Positions 16,728 to 24,472 of a stretch of 40,334 nt of DNA are shown one piece after another. The stretch is from UBA9845 sp051889975 (GTDB lineage: Bacteria; Bacillota; Clostridia; Christensenellales; UBA1242), in assembly GCA_051889975.1 (NCBI GenBank), contig JBJFDJ010000025.1, positions 1-40,334 of the forward strand, given 5' to 3'. A model generated the notes under the pieces. The model did no database searches and had not been told where the DNA came from. It saw only the letters and a list, made by a program, of their open reading frames with translations. Positions within the stretch are counted from its first letter, which is position 1; every line of letters starts with the position of its first letter. The position numbers and the translations under genes are program-made.

Positions 16728-18173
16728 ATGGCATTTTGTAAATTTTCAACCGAGCATAATTCATTAAACAGCATTGTTTTGGACAATGCTTTTGTCAGTG
16801 AATATTTGCCAGAGACAAAAGGGGAGTATATAAAAGTTTATTTGTATGGGCTTTTAAAATGCCAAGACAGTGAAAACATAACAAATACACTTGATGATTT
16901 TGCAAGCGAACTCAACATGAAGGTCGAAGATGTAAAAAGCATATTTTATTTTTGGCAGGAGCAAGGGCTTGTGACTGTGCTCAATCTATCGCCAATAGAA
17001 GTTAGATACTTGCCATTTAGGTCAAAAAAATATACCGGCAAAATGTTTGACGAAAAAAGATATTCAAATTTCAATCGCAACTTGCAAGAAGTTGTTGACG
17101 GCAGAATGCTAACACCTTTTGAATATAAAGAGTATTATGAAACTATGAAAAGTATGCACATAGAAGAAGATGCAATGGTTATGATTGCAAAGTTTTGCAC
17201 ACAGCAAAAGGGCAATGATGTTGGCTACAACTATGTTTTAACTGTTGCAAAAAATTGGGCGTATGAAGGCATACACACAGCGCAAGATGTAGAAAACAAA
17301 ATTGCAGAAATGCAAAACATAACAAGTGATGTAAAAAATGTTTTAAAAGCACTTAAAAGTGTAAGACAGCCAAGTTATGACGACAGGCAAAAATACGACA
17401 AGTGGACAAAACAATATGGCTTTGACTTGTCAACCATAACGCAAGTTGCCAAAAAAATAAGAAAGGGTGGAATTGACAAGTTAGACGAGTTGCTAGAGGG
17501 CTACTATCAAAACAAGTTGTTTAGCATAGAAGAAATCAAAGCGTATGAAGCCGAAAAAGATGACATTTATGAACTTGCAAAAGACACCTGCAAAGCACTT
17601 GGGCTTTATTATCAAAATCTTGACCCAGTTGTAAGCAACTATATTTTAAAGTGGAAGCAAATGGGTTATCAAAACCAAGCAATTTTGCTAATTGCAAAAA
17701 CTTGCTTTAAAAAATTTGTGCGCACTTTGGACGAAATGGAGCAAATTGTAAACAAATATTATGCAAAGGGTTTGGTCTCAATTGACGCCATAAATGATTA
17801 TATAAGTGAAACATTATCTTTGGATAAAAACATAAAAAAATTGCTTGAAAGTTTGTCGGTGAGCAGGCAAGTTACAAGTTGGGACAGAGATTTTTATCAC
17901 ACATGGACTGATGTTTGGAAGTTTGATGGCAGTATGATTGATTATGCTGTTAGTCTTGCCTGTGGCAAAACTCAACCAATGCAATACATAAACAAAATTT
18001 TAAGCAATTGGAAAGAGCAAAACATAACAACTTTGGATGGCGCAAAACAATCCAAACAAGTTGCCGGCAACGCCAATGAAACTCCAAAACAAGAGTTTAT
18101 CACGCACAGTTTTTCCAGTGAAGAATTAAACGCCTTGTTTGACAATTTGGATAGCGAGGTGAAATTGGCATGA
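16728..18173 (+). CDS. DnaD/DnaB-like replication initiation protein (multiple DnaD-type repeats)
   Basis: 481 residues, with AAAGGA upstream. In Bacillota, DnaD and DnaB help load the replicative helicase at oriC and at stalled forks. The N-terminal ~105 residues look like a winged-helix domain (TNTLDDFASELNMKVEDVKSIF as the recognition part). DDBH2-type helical repeats follow, with the YxxxxxxxW...GI.T signature at about 168-186 (YVLTVAKNWAYEGIHT), a weaker copy at 301-316 and a clear third at 418-436 (YINKILSNWKEQNITT). Three or more repeats is more than in B. subtilis DnaD. It overlaps the DnaC-like gene by 4 nt, so translation is coupled. Confidence 0.85.
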   Translation: MAFCKFSTEHNSLNSIVLDNAFVSEYLPETKGEYIKVYLYGLLKCQDSENITNTLDDFASELNMKVEDVKSIFYFWQEQGLVTVLNLSPIEVRYLPFRSKKYTGKMFDEKRYSNFNRNLQEVVDGRMLTPFEYKEYYETMKSMHIEEDAMVMIAKFCTQQKGNDVGYNYVLTVAKNWAYEGIHTAQDVENKIAEMQNITSDVKNVLKALKSVRQPSYDDRQKYDKWTKQYGFDLSTITQVAKKIRKGGIDKLDELLEGYYQNKLFSIEEIKAYEAEKDDIYELAKDTCKALGLYYQNLDPVVSNYILKWKQMGYQNQAILLIAKTCFKKFVRTLDEMEQIVNKYYAKGLVSIDAINDYISETLSLDKNIKKLLESLSVSRQVTSWDRDFYHTWTDVWKFDGSMIDYAVSLACGKTQPMQYINKILSNWKEQNITTLDGAKQSKQVAGNANETPKQEFITHSFSSEELNALFDNLDSEVKLA

Positions 18174-19114
18174 CAAAAAAAGATATTTTAAAGCAAATTT
18201 TTGCCGAACTTTCACTTGAAAGGGCAAATGCCCAGCACGTTGCCGAACACAATTTGGCAATCTTAAAAAGAGATGAAAACTTTAAGCTATTAGAGCAAAA
18301 AGAGCGCATTTTAAAAATGCAAATTGGCAAAATTAATTTTGAAAGTGGCAACCCACAAAAAGAAGAAGCTGAACTCAAGCAAATACAAGACCAAAAAGTT
18401 GAAGTTTTAAAAAAATACAACTTAACCAAAGCCGACCTGTTGCCAAAATATTCTTGTGCAAATTGCAAAGACACTGGCGTTTTTGATAACCAAATTTGCA
18501 GTTGCGTGTTGCAAAAATTTAACAACAAACTGATGGCGCTTTGCAATGTTGACTTAAAAAGTGTGCCAAACTTAAAAGATTATGACTACAAGTTTTTTGA
18601 TGACGAAAAAGAACAAGTTTTTGCAAAGAGATGTGTTAACACATTGACTGAATATGTGCAAAAATTTGACGATTTAATTTTAAAAAACATTGTTATGTGT
18701 GGGGCGTCTGGCACTGGCAAAACTTATCTTACAAAATGCCTTGCAAAAGACCTTATTGCAAAAAACAAAACCACATTGTTTACAAGCAGTTTTGACCTTA
18801 ACAATTTGTTTTTGGAACAGCATTTATCAAACGCTAGCACGCAAAAAGATTATTTAAACGAACTAATTGAAGTTGATGCTTTAATCATTGATGATTTGGG
18901 CACAGAGCCAATGCGCAAAAATGTTACAAAGGAATATTTGCTACTGCTTTTAAATGAACGAATTTCAAAGGGCAAATCAACCATAATCACAACAAACCTT
19001 AGCCCAGAACAAGTGCTAGATAAATATCAAGAGCGAATTTTTAGTCGCATATTTAACAAGCGCGAAACATTGATTTTAAGTTTTAACGGCAAAAATCAAA
19101 GGTTAAAAAAATAG
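18170..19114 (+). CDS. dnaC: DnaC/DnaI-like AAA+ helicase-loader ATPase
   Basis: 314 residues. An N-terminal helical part (1-85) is followed by a Cys cluster CANCKDTGVFDNQICSC (zinc knuckle, as in DnaI), then an AAA+ domain: Walker A GASGTGKT (178-185), Walker B ALIIDDLGTEP, sensor-1 TIITTNLSPEQ and a C-terminal arginine-rich end YQERIFSRIF. It should load the hexameric DnaB/DnaC helicase on single-stranded DNA with the DnaD-like protein encoded just upstream. IstB-type transposition helpers share the ATPase core, but the zinc knuckle and the DnaD neighbour favour the replication role. The symbol follows clostridial usage (dnaI in B. subtilis). Confidence 0.87.
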   Translation: MTKKDILKQIFAELSLERANAQHVAEHNLAILKRDENFKLLEQKERILKMQIGKINFESGNPQKEEAELKQIQDQKVEVLKKYNLTKADLLPKYSCANCKDTGVFDNQICSCVLQKFNNKLMALCNVDLKSVPNLKDYDYKFFDDEKEQVFAKRCVNTLTEYVQKFDDLILKNIVMCGASGTGKTYLTKCLAKDLIAKNKTTLFTSSFDLNNLFLEQHLSNASTQKDYLNELIEVDALIIDDLGTEPMRKNVTKEYLLLLLNERISKGKSTIITTNLSPEQVLDKYQERIFSRIFNKRETLILSFNGKNQRLKK

Positions 19115-19174
19115 TTTTTAACAATATTTAGTCTCAATAAATTTTAACAAACTGTTTAATATAAAAAAATTTTA

Positions 19175-19206
19175 AAACATCAACATAAAAGTTGGTGTTT
19201 TTTATG
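19175..19206 (+). terminator. Rho-independent terminator of the DnaD-DnaC operon
   Basis: ACATCAAC / GTTGGTGT (one G-U pair) with flanking A and T runs and an ATAAAA loop, about 65 nt after the stop codon. Confidence 0.8.
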
Positions 19207-19305
19207 ACAAAATTTTTATAAATTTTTAAAATACATATTTAAAAAATTATATTATTGTGATAGAATATATATAATTAGCTTTGCAAAAACACATGGAAGG
19301 TGCAC

Positions 19306-22300
19306 ATGAAAAAAATTTACAAATATTACAAACGCCGTTTGATAGAAATCAGTGGCAAAAACAGAAGTTTATACTCAAATCGTATATCAAACAATTTTAG
19401 TTATGACATAGGCAAAATTTTTAAGACAGACAAATCTGCACAAAGTTTTGTGGATTTTTTGTGGTCAGGCAAAAAACTTTCGTTTGAAATTGTTGGAAAA
19501 GAAACAAAAAATTTAGTTTATGAAAACTTAAATGTAGAAAAGAAACTAGAAAAGTATAACTTTAATGTTAAAACCCAAGATGAATCTCAACAAATAGATT
19601 ATTTAAAGTTAGAAAGAGTTAAAAAACAAGAGTTAAAAAAGACTTTGCAAAAGGAAGTTAACAGTTTAAAAACTTTAAAAAGAGAAAATGAAGAACTAGA
19701 AAAAGAAACTGGCCGTTATGAACTATATGTTGGCTACCCATTTGTTGAAGGAAAAATTGGAAAAGATTTGGTTGTCAAAGCGCCACTTTTGTTATTTCCT
19801 GTTGTTATAGACATTGATGATGACCAAACGGCAAGTTTAAGTTTAAAACCAAATGAACAAATAAAACTCAACAAAGTTTTAATGTTTGCTTATGCCAACA
19901 CTCAAAAATTGTTTATTGATGATTTGATAACAGATTTTGATGATTTAAAATCAAATGGCTTTAAATCAATTGCCGATGTGGTTAATTATTTAAAAACTTT
20001 TGGCTACGAATTTGAAGGCGATGTTGAAGAAGGGTTTAGTGAATTTAAAACTTTTGAACCAAGCAACAAAGATAGTTTAATTTTAAAAAACTACTGCGTT
20101 TTGGGCAGATACCCACTAACAAACAGCATTTACAACGACTATGAAGTTTTGGAGCGCAAAAACCTTGTAACAGGTGCAATTGAAGAATTGCTTTTCTCAA
20201 AGCAACCAAAACACAGCAAAAAAGAAAACACTCAAACTTTTGCCATAAGCGAACTGGATTATGCGCAACAAAAAACAATAGAAAATTTAAACAAAAACTC
20301 AAATATGGTCATTTATGGTCCACCGGGCACGGGCAAAAGCCAAACCATTGTTAACATAATTACAGATGCATTAACAAAAGGTCAAAAAGTGCTTGTTGTC
20401 AGTCAAAAAAAGAGCGCCCTTGATGTTGTTTACAATCGTTTGGGCGACTTAAACTGCAAGGCAACTATGATAACCGACAGTGACAAGTCAAAATTGAACT
20501 TTTATTTGCGTGCAAAACAGATACATGACAGCATTTTAAGTTATACTCCTCAAACCATAAAACAAAAAAATGACGAGCTGTTGAGCAAAATTCAATATGA
20601 AACAGAGCAGTTAAATGAAATAAGCAAAGTGCTTTTTGAAGTTCAACCCTATGGCATTTCGCTTCAACAAATGTATGCCAACAGTGAAATAATTGGCAAA
20701 AAAAGCAATGACTATGCCGTTTACACTGCATTGTTAAAAAACAAAAACTTGATGGCTCTTAACTTTGATGAAATATATGACGCCGTTAAATCAATTAAAG
20801 ATAAAAACAAGCATGCGTTATATTACAAATTTTTAGAGAAAAAACAAATAAATCCATTAATAGATTACATAAAATCAGACATCGAAATGCATTCGCTTGT
20901 TAAAGCGCAAAACTTAATCAAAAATGTTTTGTCAAGCAGATTTGTTCCGTTTGACATAACAAAACAACCCTATGCGCGTGACTTGTTGGCTTATTATTTA
21001 GAGCACGCCGAAAATGGCAAAATTAATTATAAGCCTTTAACTCATTTTATTGCTTCAACAAAATATCCAAAACTATACAAAAACCTTAAGTTAAGCAAAT
21101 TGGTATTTCCGTTATATCCTTTTGCACGCAAAAAAGTTAAGGATAAAGAAAACGAAATTGAAAGCAGTTTTGACAAGACCTTGGCAGATTTAAAAGAGTA
21201 TGTTGCCGACTATGAAATTTTAAAAGAAGTTTTAGAGCCAAAAGGCTATTTGATAACTTGCGATAACATTTTAAGTGGCAACACAATGTATTTAAAACTT
21301 TTGAGCAATGCACTCAATGAATATGTTGATGTTAGAGATATGAACTCTGTTTTAAAGGATTTAAACGAAACAGAAAAATTAATTTTGAAATTTGCATATC
21401 AAAACAGTGACAGTTACAAAACATTTAAGTATGTCACCGAAAAAATTGTAACTTTTAGAACTTATGCCGAAGTTGTTAAACTAGAAGACAAACACAAGGA
21501 CACTCTTGCCAAACTTGCCGACTTTAACAACATAAAAAATCGTTTGCAATCACTTAAAAAAGAGCAACGAGAAGTCAACAAAAAACTTTGCTATGAACAA
21601 AATATCAATGAATATAAAGACTATATATTGCAAAACATTGAAGACAGCAAGAATTTTGTATATCAAATATCAAAGCAACAAAACTTGTGGCCAATACGCA
21701 AAACTTTTGGCGCATACAAAGACTTTTTGTTAAAACTTTTCCCTTGCTGGCTACTTAGCCCCGAAACTGCAAGTCAAATCCTGCCACTTGAAAAGGAGAT
21801 GTTTGACCTTGTAATTTTTGATGAAGCATCGCAAGTGTTTGTTGAAAACACCCTGCCTTGCATATATCGTGGCAAACACATCGTTGTTGCTGGTGACAAC
21901 AAGCAGTTAAGACCTTCAACATCATTTATTAAAAGATATATGGGCAACGAAGACCTAGATGACCTAGACTATTCATCACAAGTTGCATTGGAAGTTGAAA
22001 GCCTGCTTGACCTTGCAACAAGCAGATATTTTAGCAGTAACTTAACATATCACTATCGCAGTCGCAGTGAAGAACTCATCAACTTTAGCAACTATGCTTT
22101 TTATGAAAAAAACTTGCAAATTTCACCAAACATAACAAAAAACAAAAAGCATCCACCAATTGAGCGCATAAAAGTTGATGGCAAGTGGATAGACACAAAA
22201 AATGTTGTTGAAGCCGAAACAGTTGCAAATCTTTTGTGCAAACTTTTAAAAGACAAAACCCGAACATCAAGCATTGGCATTATTACATTTAACTTAGAAC

Positions 22301-23073
22301 AAGAAACTGCAATAGAGGACGCCATTGACAAACTTGCAAGCAAAGACAAGGATTTTAGAGATGCTTTGCTTGTTGAACAGAACAGAAAAGAAAATGGCGA
22401 AGACATAAGTTTGTTTGTTAAAAACCTAGAAAATGTTCAGGGTGATGAAAGAGATATCATAATTTTTAGCACTGCTTATGCCAAAAACGAATATGGCAAA
22501 GTTGTTGCACACTTTGGCTTGCTAAGCAATGAAGGTGGCGAAAACAGATTGAATGTTGCCATAACTCGTGCAAAACAAAAGATATATCTTGTTACAAGCA
22601 TAGAGCCCGAAGAACTCAACGTCGATGCATCAAAAAACCTTGGACCAAAATTGTTTAGAGAATATCTTAAATATGTTAGGGCAGTTGCAAATGGCAACGG
22701 TCTAGAAACAAAATTTATTTTAAACAACTTGTTGCAAACTGCTCAAACAAGCAAACACAACTTAAATGCAACCTTGCAAACACAGTTAAAGCAAGAACTA
22801 GAAGCACTTGGCTACAATGTTGAACTTGATGTTGGCAACACATCAAGCAACTTGCCACTTGCAATTTATGACAAACGCAAAGACAAATATTTGCTTGGCA
22901 TAGAATTTGATTTTTCTGCCTATGAAAGCAGTGACAGTGTGCTAGAGCGCGATGTATATCGTCCTGCCTTTTTGCAAAGCAGGGGCTGGAACATCTATCG
23001 TGTTTGGAGCCGTGATTGGTGGCTAAACAAAAAGAAAGTTTTAAACAACATTGTCAAACTTTTGCAAAAATAA
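19306..23073 (+). CDS. SF1 (UPF1-like) helicase fused to a C-terminal restriction-endonuclease-like domain
   Basis: 1255 residues. The ATG at 19306 is chosen because GGAAGG lies 5 nt upstream; an in-frame GTG at 19300 is less likely. The N-terminal ~320 residues resemble the domain before DUF4011-type helicases. Walker A GPPGTGKS is at 338-345, a long helical insertion spans about 400-800, Walker B FDLVIFDEASQ has Asp839-Glu840, followed by VAGDNKQLRPS, YHYRSR, VQGDERDIIIFS and LNVAITRAK (motifs III-VI). The last ~110 residues contain YLLGIEFDFSAY (Glu1200, Asp1202), then RDVYRPAFLQSRGW and YRVWSRDWW, the pattern of the MTES_1575/Vsr-like nuclease fold appended to such helicases. Likely a DNA-processing or anti-phage enzyme. 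It stands alone between two terminators. Confidence 0.85.
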   Translation: MKKIYKYYKRRLIEISGKNRSLYSNRISNNFSYDIGKIFKTDKSAQSFVDFLWSGKKLSFEIVGKETKNLVYENLNVEKKLEKYNFNVKTQDESQQIDYLKLERVKKQELKKTLQKEVNSLKTLKRENEELEKETGRYELYVGYPFVEGKIGKDLVVKAPLLLFPVVIDIDDDQTASLSLKPNEQIKLNKVLMFAYANTQKLFIDDLITDFDDLKSNGFKSIADVVNYLKTFGYEFEGDVEEGFSEFKTFEPSNKDSLILKNYCVLGRYPLTNSIYNDYEVLERKNLVTGAIEELLFSKQPKHSKKENTQTFAISELDYAQQKTIENLNKNSNMVIYGPPGTGKSQTIVNIITDALTKGQKVLVVSQKKSALDVVYNRLGDLNCKATMITDSDKSKLNFYLRAKQIHDSILSYTPQTIKQKNDELLSKIQYETEQLNEISKVLFEVQPYGISLQQMYANSEIIGKKSNDYAVYTALLKNKNLMALNFDEIYDAVKSIKDKNKHALYYKFLEKKQINPLIDYIKSDIEMHSLVKAQNLIKNVLSSRFVPFDITKQPYARDLLAYYLEHAENGKINYKPLTHFIASTKYPKLYKNLKLSKLVFPLYPFARKKVKDKENEIESSFDKTLADLKEYVADYEILKEVLEPKGYLITCDNILSGNTMYLKLLSNALNEYVDVRDMNSVLKDLNETEKLILKFAYQNSDSYKTFKYVTEKIVTFRTYAEVVKLEDKHKDTLAKLADFNNIKNRLQSLKKEQREVNKKLCYEQNINEYKDYILQNIEDSKNFVYQISKQQNLWPIRKTFGAYKDFLLKLFPCWLLSPETASQILPLEKEMFDLVIFDEASQVFVENTLPCIYRGKHIVVAGDNKQLRPSTSFIKRYMGNEDLDDLDYSSQVALEVESLLDLATSRYFSSNLTYHYRSRSEELINFSNYAFYEKNLQISPNITKNKKHPPIERIKVDGKWIDTKNVVEAETVANLLCKLLKDKTRTSSIGIITFNLEQETAIEDAIDKLASKDKDFRDALLVEQNRKENGEDISLFVKNLENVQGDERDIIIFSTAYAKNEYGKVVAHFGLLSNEGGENRLNVAITRAKQKIYLVTSIEPEELNVDASKNLGPKLFREYLKYVRAVANGNGLETKFILNNLLQTAQTSKHNLNATLQTQLKQELEALGYNVELDVGNTSSNLPLAIYDKRKDKYLLGIEFDFSAYESSDSVLERDVYRPAFLQSRGWNIYRVWSRDWWLNKKKVLNNIVKLLQK

Positions 23074-23083
23074 CAATTATTAA

Positions 23084-23128
23084 ACAAAAATCCACAATAT
23101 TTTGCAAATTTGTTGTGGATTTTTTATA
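23084..23128. terminator. Rho-independent terminator of the helicase-nuclease gene
   Basis: AATCCACAA and TTGTGGATT pair perfectly (9 bp), flanked by AAAA and TTTTTT, about 15 nt after the stop codon. Confidence 0.85.
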
Positions 23129-23159
23129 TTTCATAAAAATTAATATCAATTTTGTTATT

Positions 23160-23212
23160 TTTTAAAAATTATTTCTTTGGCGCAATGCTATATTTTAAAA
23201 ATTATTTCTTTG
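23160..23212. repeat. Perfect 20-nt direct repeat upstream of ku
   Basis: TTTTAAAAATTATTTCTTTG occurs at 23160-23179 and 23193-23212, 33 nt apart start to start. It lies in the upstream region of ku, together with TTGTAAA / TTTACAA, an inverted repeat close to the ku ribosome site. Function unknown. Confidence 0.6.
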
Positions 23213-23294
23213 TGAATAATTAAAGATGCAAATTAAAAACTTATTTGTTTACAACAAAAACTTTTTGTAAATAATTTTTACAAGGAGTTTTTTT

Positions 23295-24158
23295 ATGGCA
23301 AATTCATATAAGGGTGCAATTTCTTTTGGGCTTGTGTATATTCCCATAACATTAAGCGTTAGTGTAAAAGACAATGACATTGGCTTTAATATGATAGACA
23401 AACAAACTATGACAAGGGTCAAATACAAAAAAACTTGCGTGGATTGCAAAAACAGAGAAATCAAAAATGAAGATATCGTAAAAGGTTATCAATATGAAAA
23501 AGGCAAATATGTGATATTCACCGACAAAGATTTTGAAAAAATTAAAACGCCACAAGATAAAAACATTGTCATTGAACAGTTTGTAAAACTTGATGAAATT
23601 GACCCAATTTATTATGACAAGGCATATTATGTCAATCCATCGGGCGCTGTTAAAGCGTTTAATGTTTTGTTGCAAGCAATGGAAAAACAAAACAAGGCAG
23701 CAATTGCAAAAACTGTTATTGGAACAAAGGAAACTTTGATTTGCATTAGGGTTAGAGATGGCAAAATGCTTGTTAACAGTTTGTTTTTTTATGAAGAAAT
23801 TCAAAAAAGCCCAGACATCAAAAAAACGCAAGTTAACAAAAAAGAACTAGAACTTGCCACGACCTTAATAAATCAAATGACAGAGCCATTTAAACCCGAA
23901 AAATTTAAAGATGAGTTTAATTTAAAAATAAAAAAAGCAATCAAAAAAAAGATAGAAGGCAAGCAAATCATTCAGCCAAAAACTCAAAAAGAGCCAGAAA
24001 AAATTGTTGATATTATGGAAGCCTTGCAAAAGAGTTTGTCAAAGGGCAAAGGCAAATCAAAACAAAGTGGCACATCAAAACAAAATGATAAACAAAAAGA
24101 AGTTGCTGTTGCAAAAGCAACTTCAAAGCAAAAAACAAACAAAAAATCAAAAAAATAA
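23295..24158 (+). CDS. ku: Ku, NHEJ DNA-end-binding protein
   Basis: 287 residues, with AAGGAG upstream. Bacterial Ku forms a homodimeric ring around broken DNA ends and recruits LigD. The N-terminus MANSYKGAISFGLVYIPI is the family signature, followed by the beta-barrel, CVDCKNREIKNEDIVKGYQYEKGKYV, the DEIDPIYYDKAYYV segment and the KTVIGTKETLICIRVRDGKMLV core. The last ~60 residues are Lys/Gln/Ser-rich, as in Ku proteins whose C-tail binds DNA. First gene of the NHEJ cluster; ligase and polymerase follow on the same strand. Confidence 0.95.
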   Translation: MANSYKGAISFGLVYIPITLSVSVKDNDIGFNMIDKQTMTRVKYKKTCVDCKNREIKNEDIVKGYQYEKGKYVIFTDKDFEKIKTPQDKNIVIEQFVKLDEIDPIYYDKAYYVNPSGAVKAFNVLLQAMEKQNKAAIAKTVIGTKETLICIRVRDGKMLVNSLFFYEEIQKSPDIKKTQVNKKELELATTLINQMTEPFKPEKFKDEFNLKIKKAIKKKIEGKQIIQPKTQKEPEKIVDIMEALQKSLSKGKGKSKQSGTSKQNDKQKEVAVAKATSKQKTNKKSKK

Positions 24159-24472
24159 CGATAAAAATACTTAAAACATAAATATTTAATAAAATAATAA
24201 AATTAATATCAAAAATGCAAACAAAAAGTTTTAAAAAAAGTAAAAATATAATTTAAAATTAAATCAAAAAAATAATTGAAAATAACAAACAAACAAAAAT
24301 CAAATAGCAAGCAAATGAGACAAATTATCAAAATCATTTTGTAATAATTTTTGATAAATTAAAATAATAAAAAACAAATTAAATTGCGTAAAAAACAGCA
24401 AAAAAATAAGTGCATAAATCTGCAAAAATTTAGTTTTTTTAAAAAATCAAAATATAAATTTTAAGGTTAATT
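24159..24472. other. A-rich spacer between ku and ligD
   Basis: 314 bases, strongly A-rich on the plus strand, with no open frame. It contains one inverted repeat, TTATCAAAA (24325-24333) / TTTTGATAA (24349-24357), without a U tract. No promoter was confidently assigned, so it is unclear whether ku and ligD are co-transcribed. Confidence 0.5.

Noticed and set aside
18170..19114. IstB-type transposition helper ATPase
   Set aside because: No transposase is nearby, the protein has a DnaI-like zinc knuckle, and its gene overlaps a DnaD-like gene, which fits a helicase loader.
24159..24472. Degraded gene or small RNA in the A-rich spacers of the NHEJ cluster
   Set aside because: No frame remnants, promoter-terminator pair or conserved structure could be recognised; the A-richness alone is not evidence.
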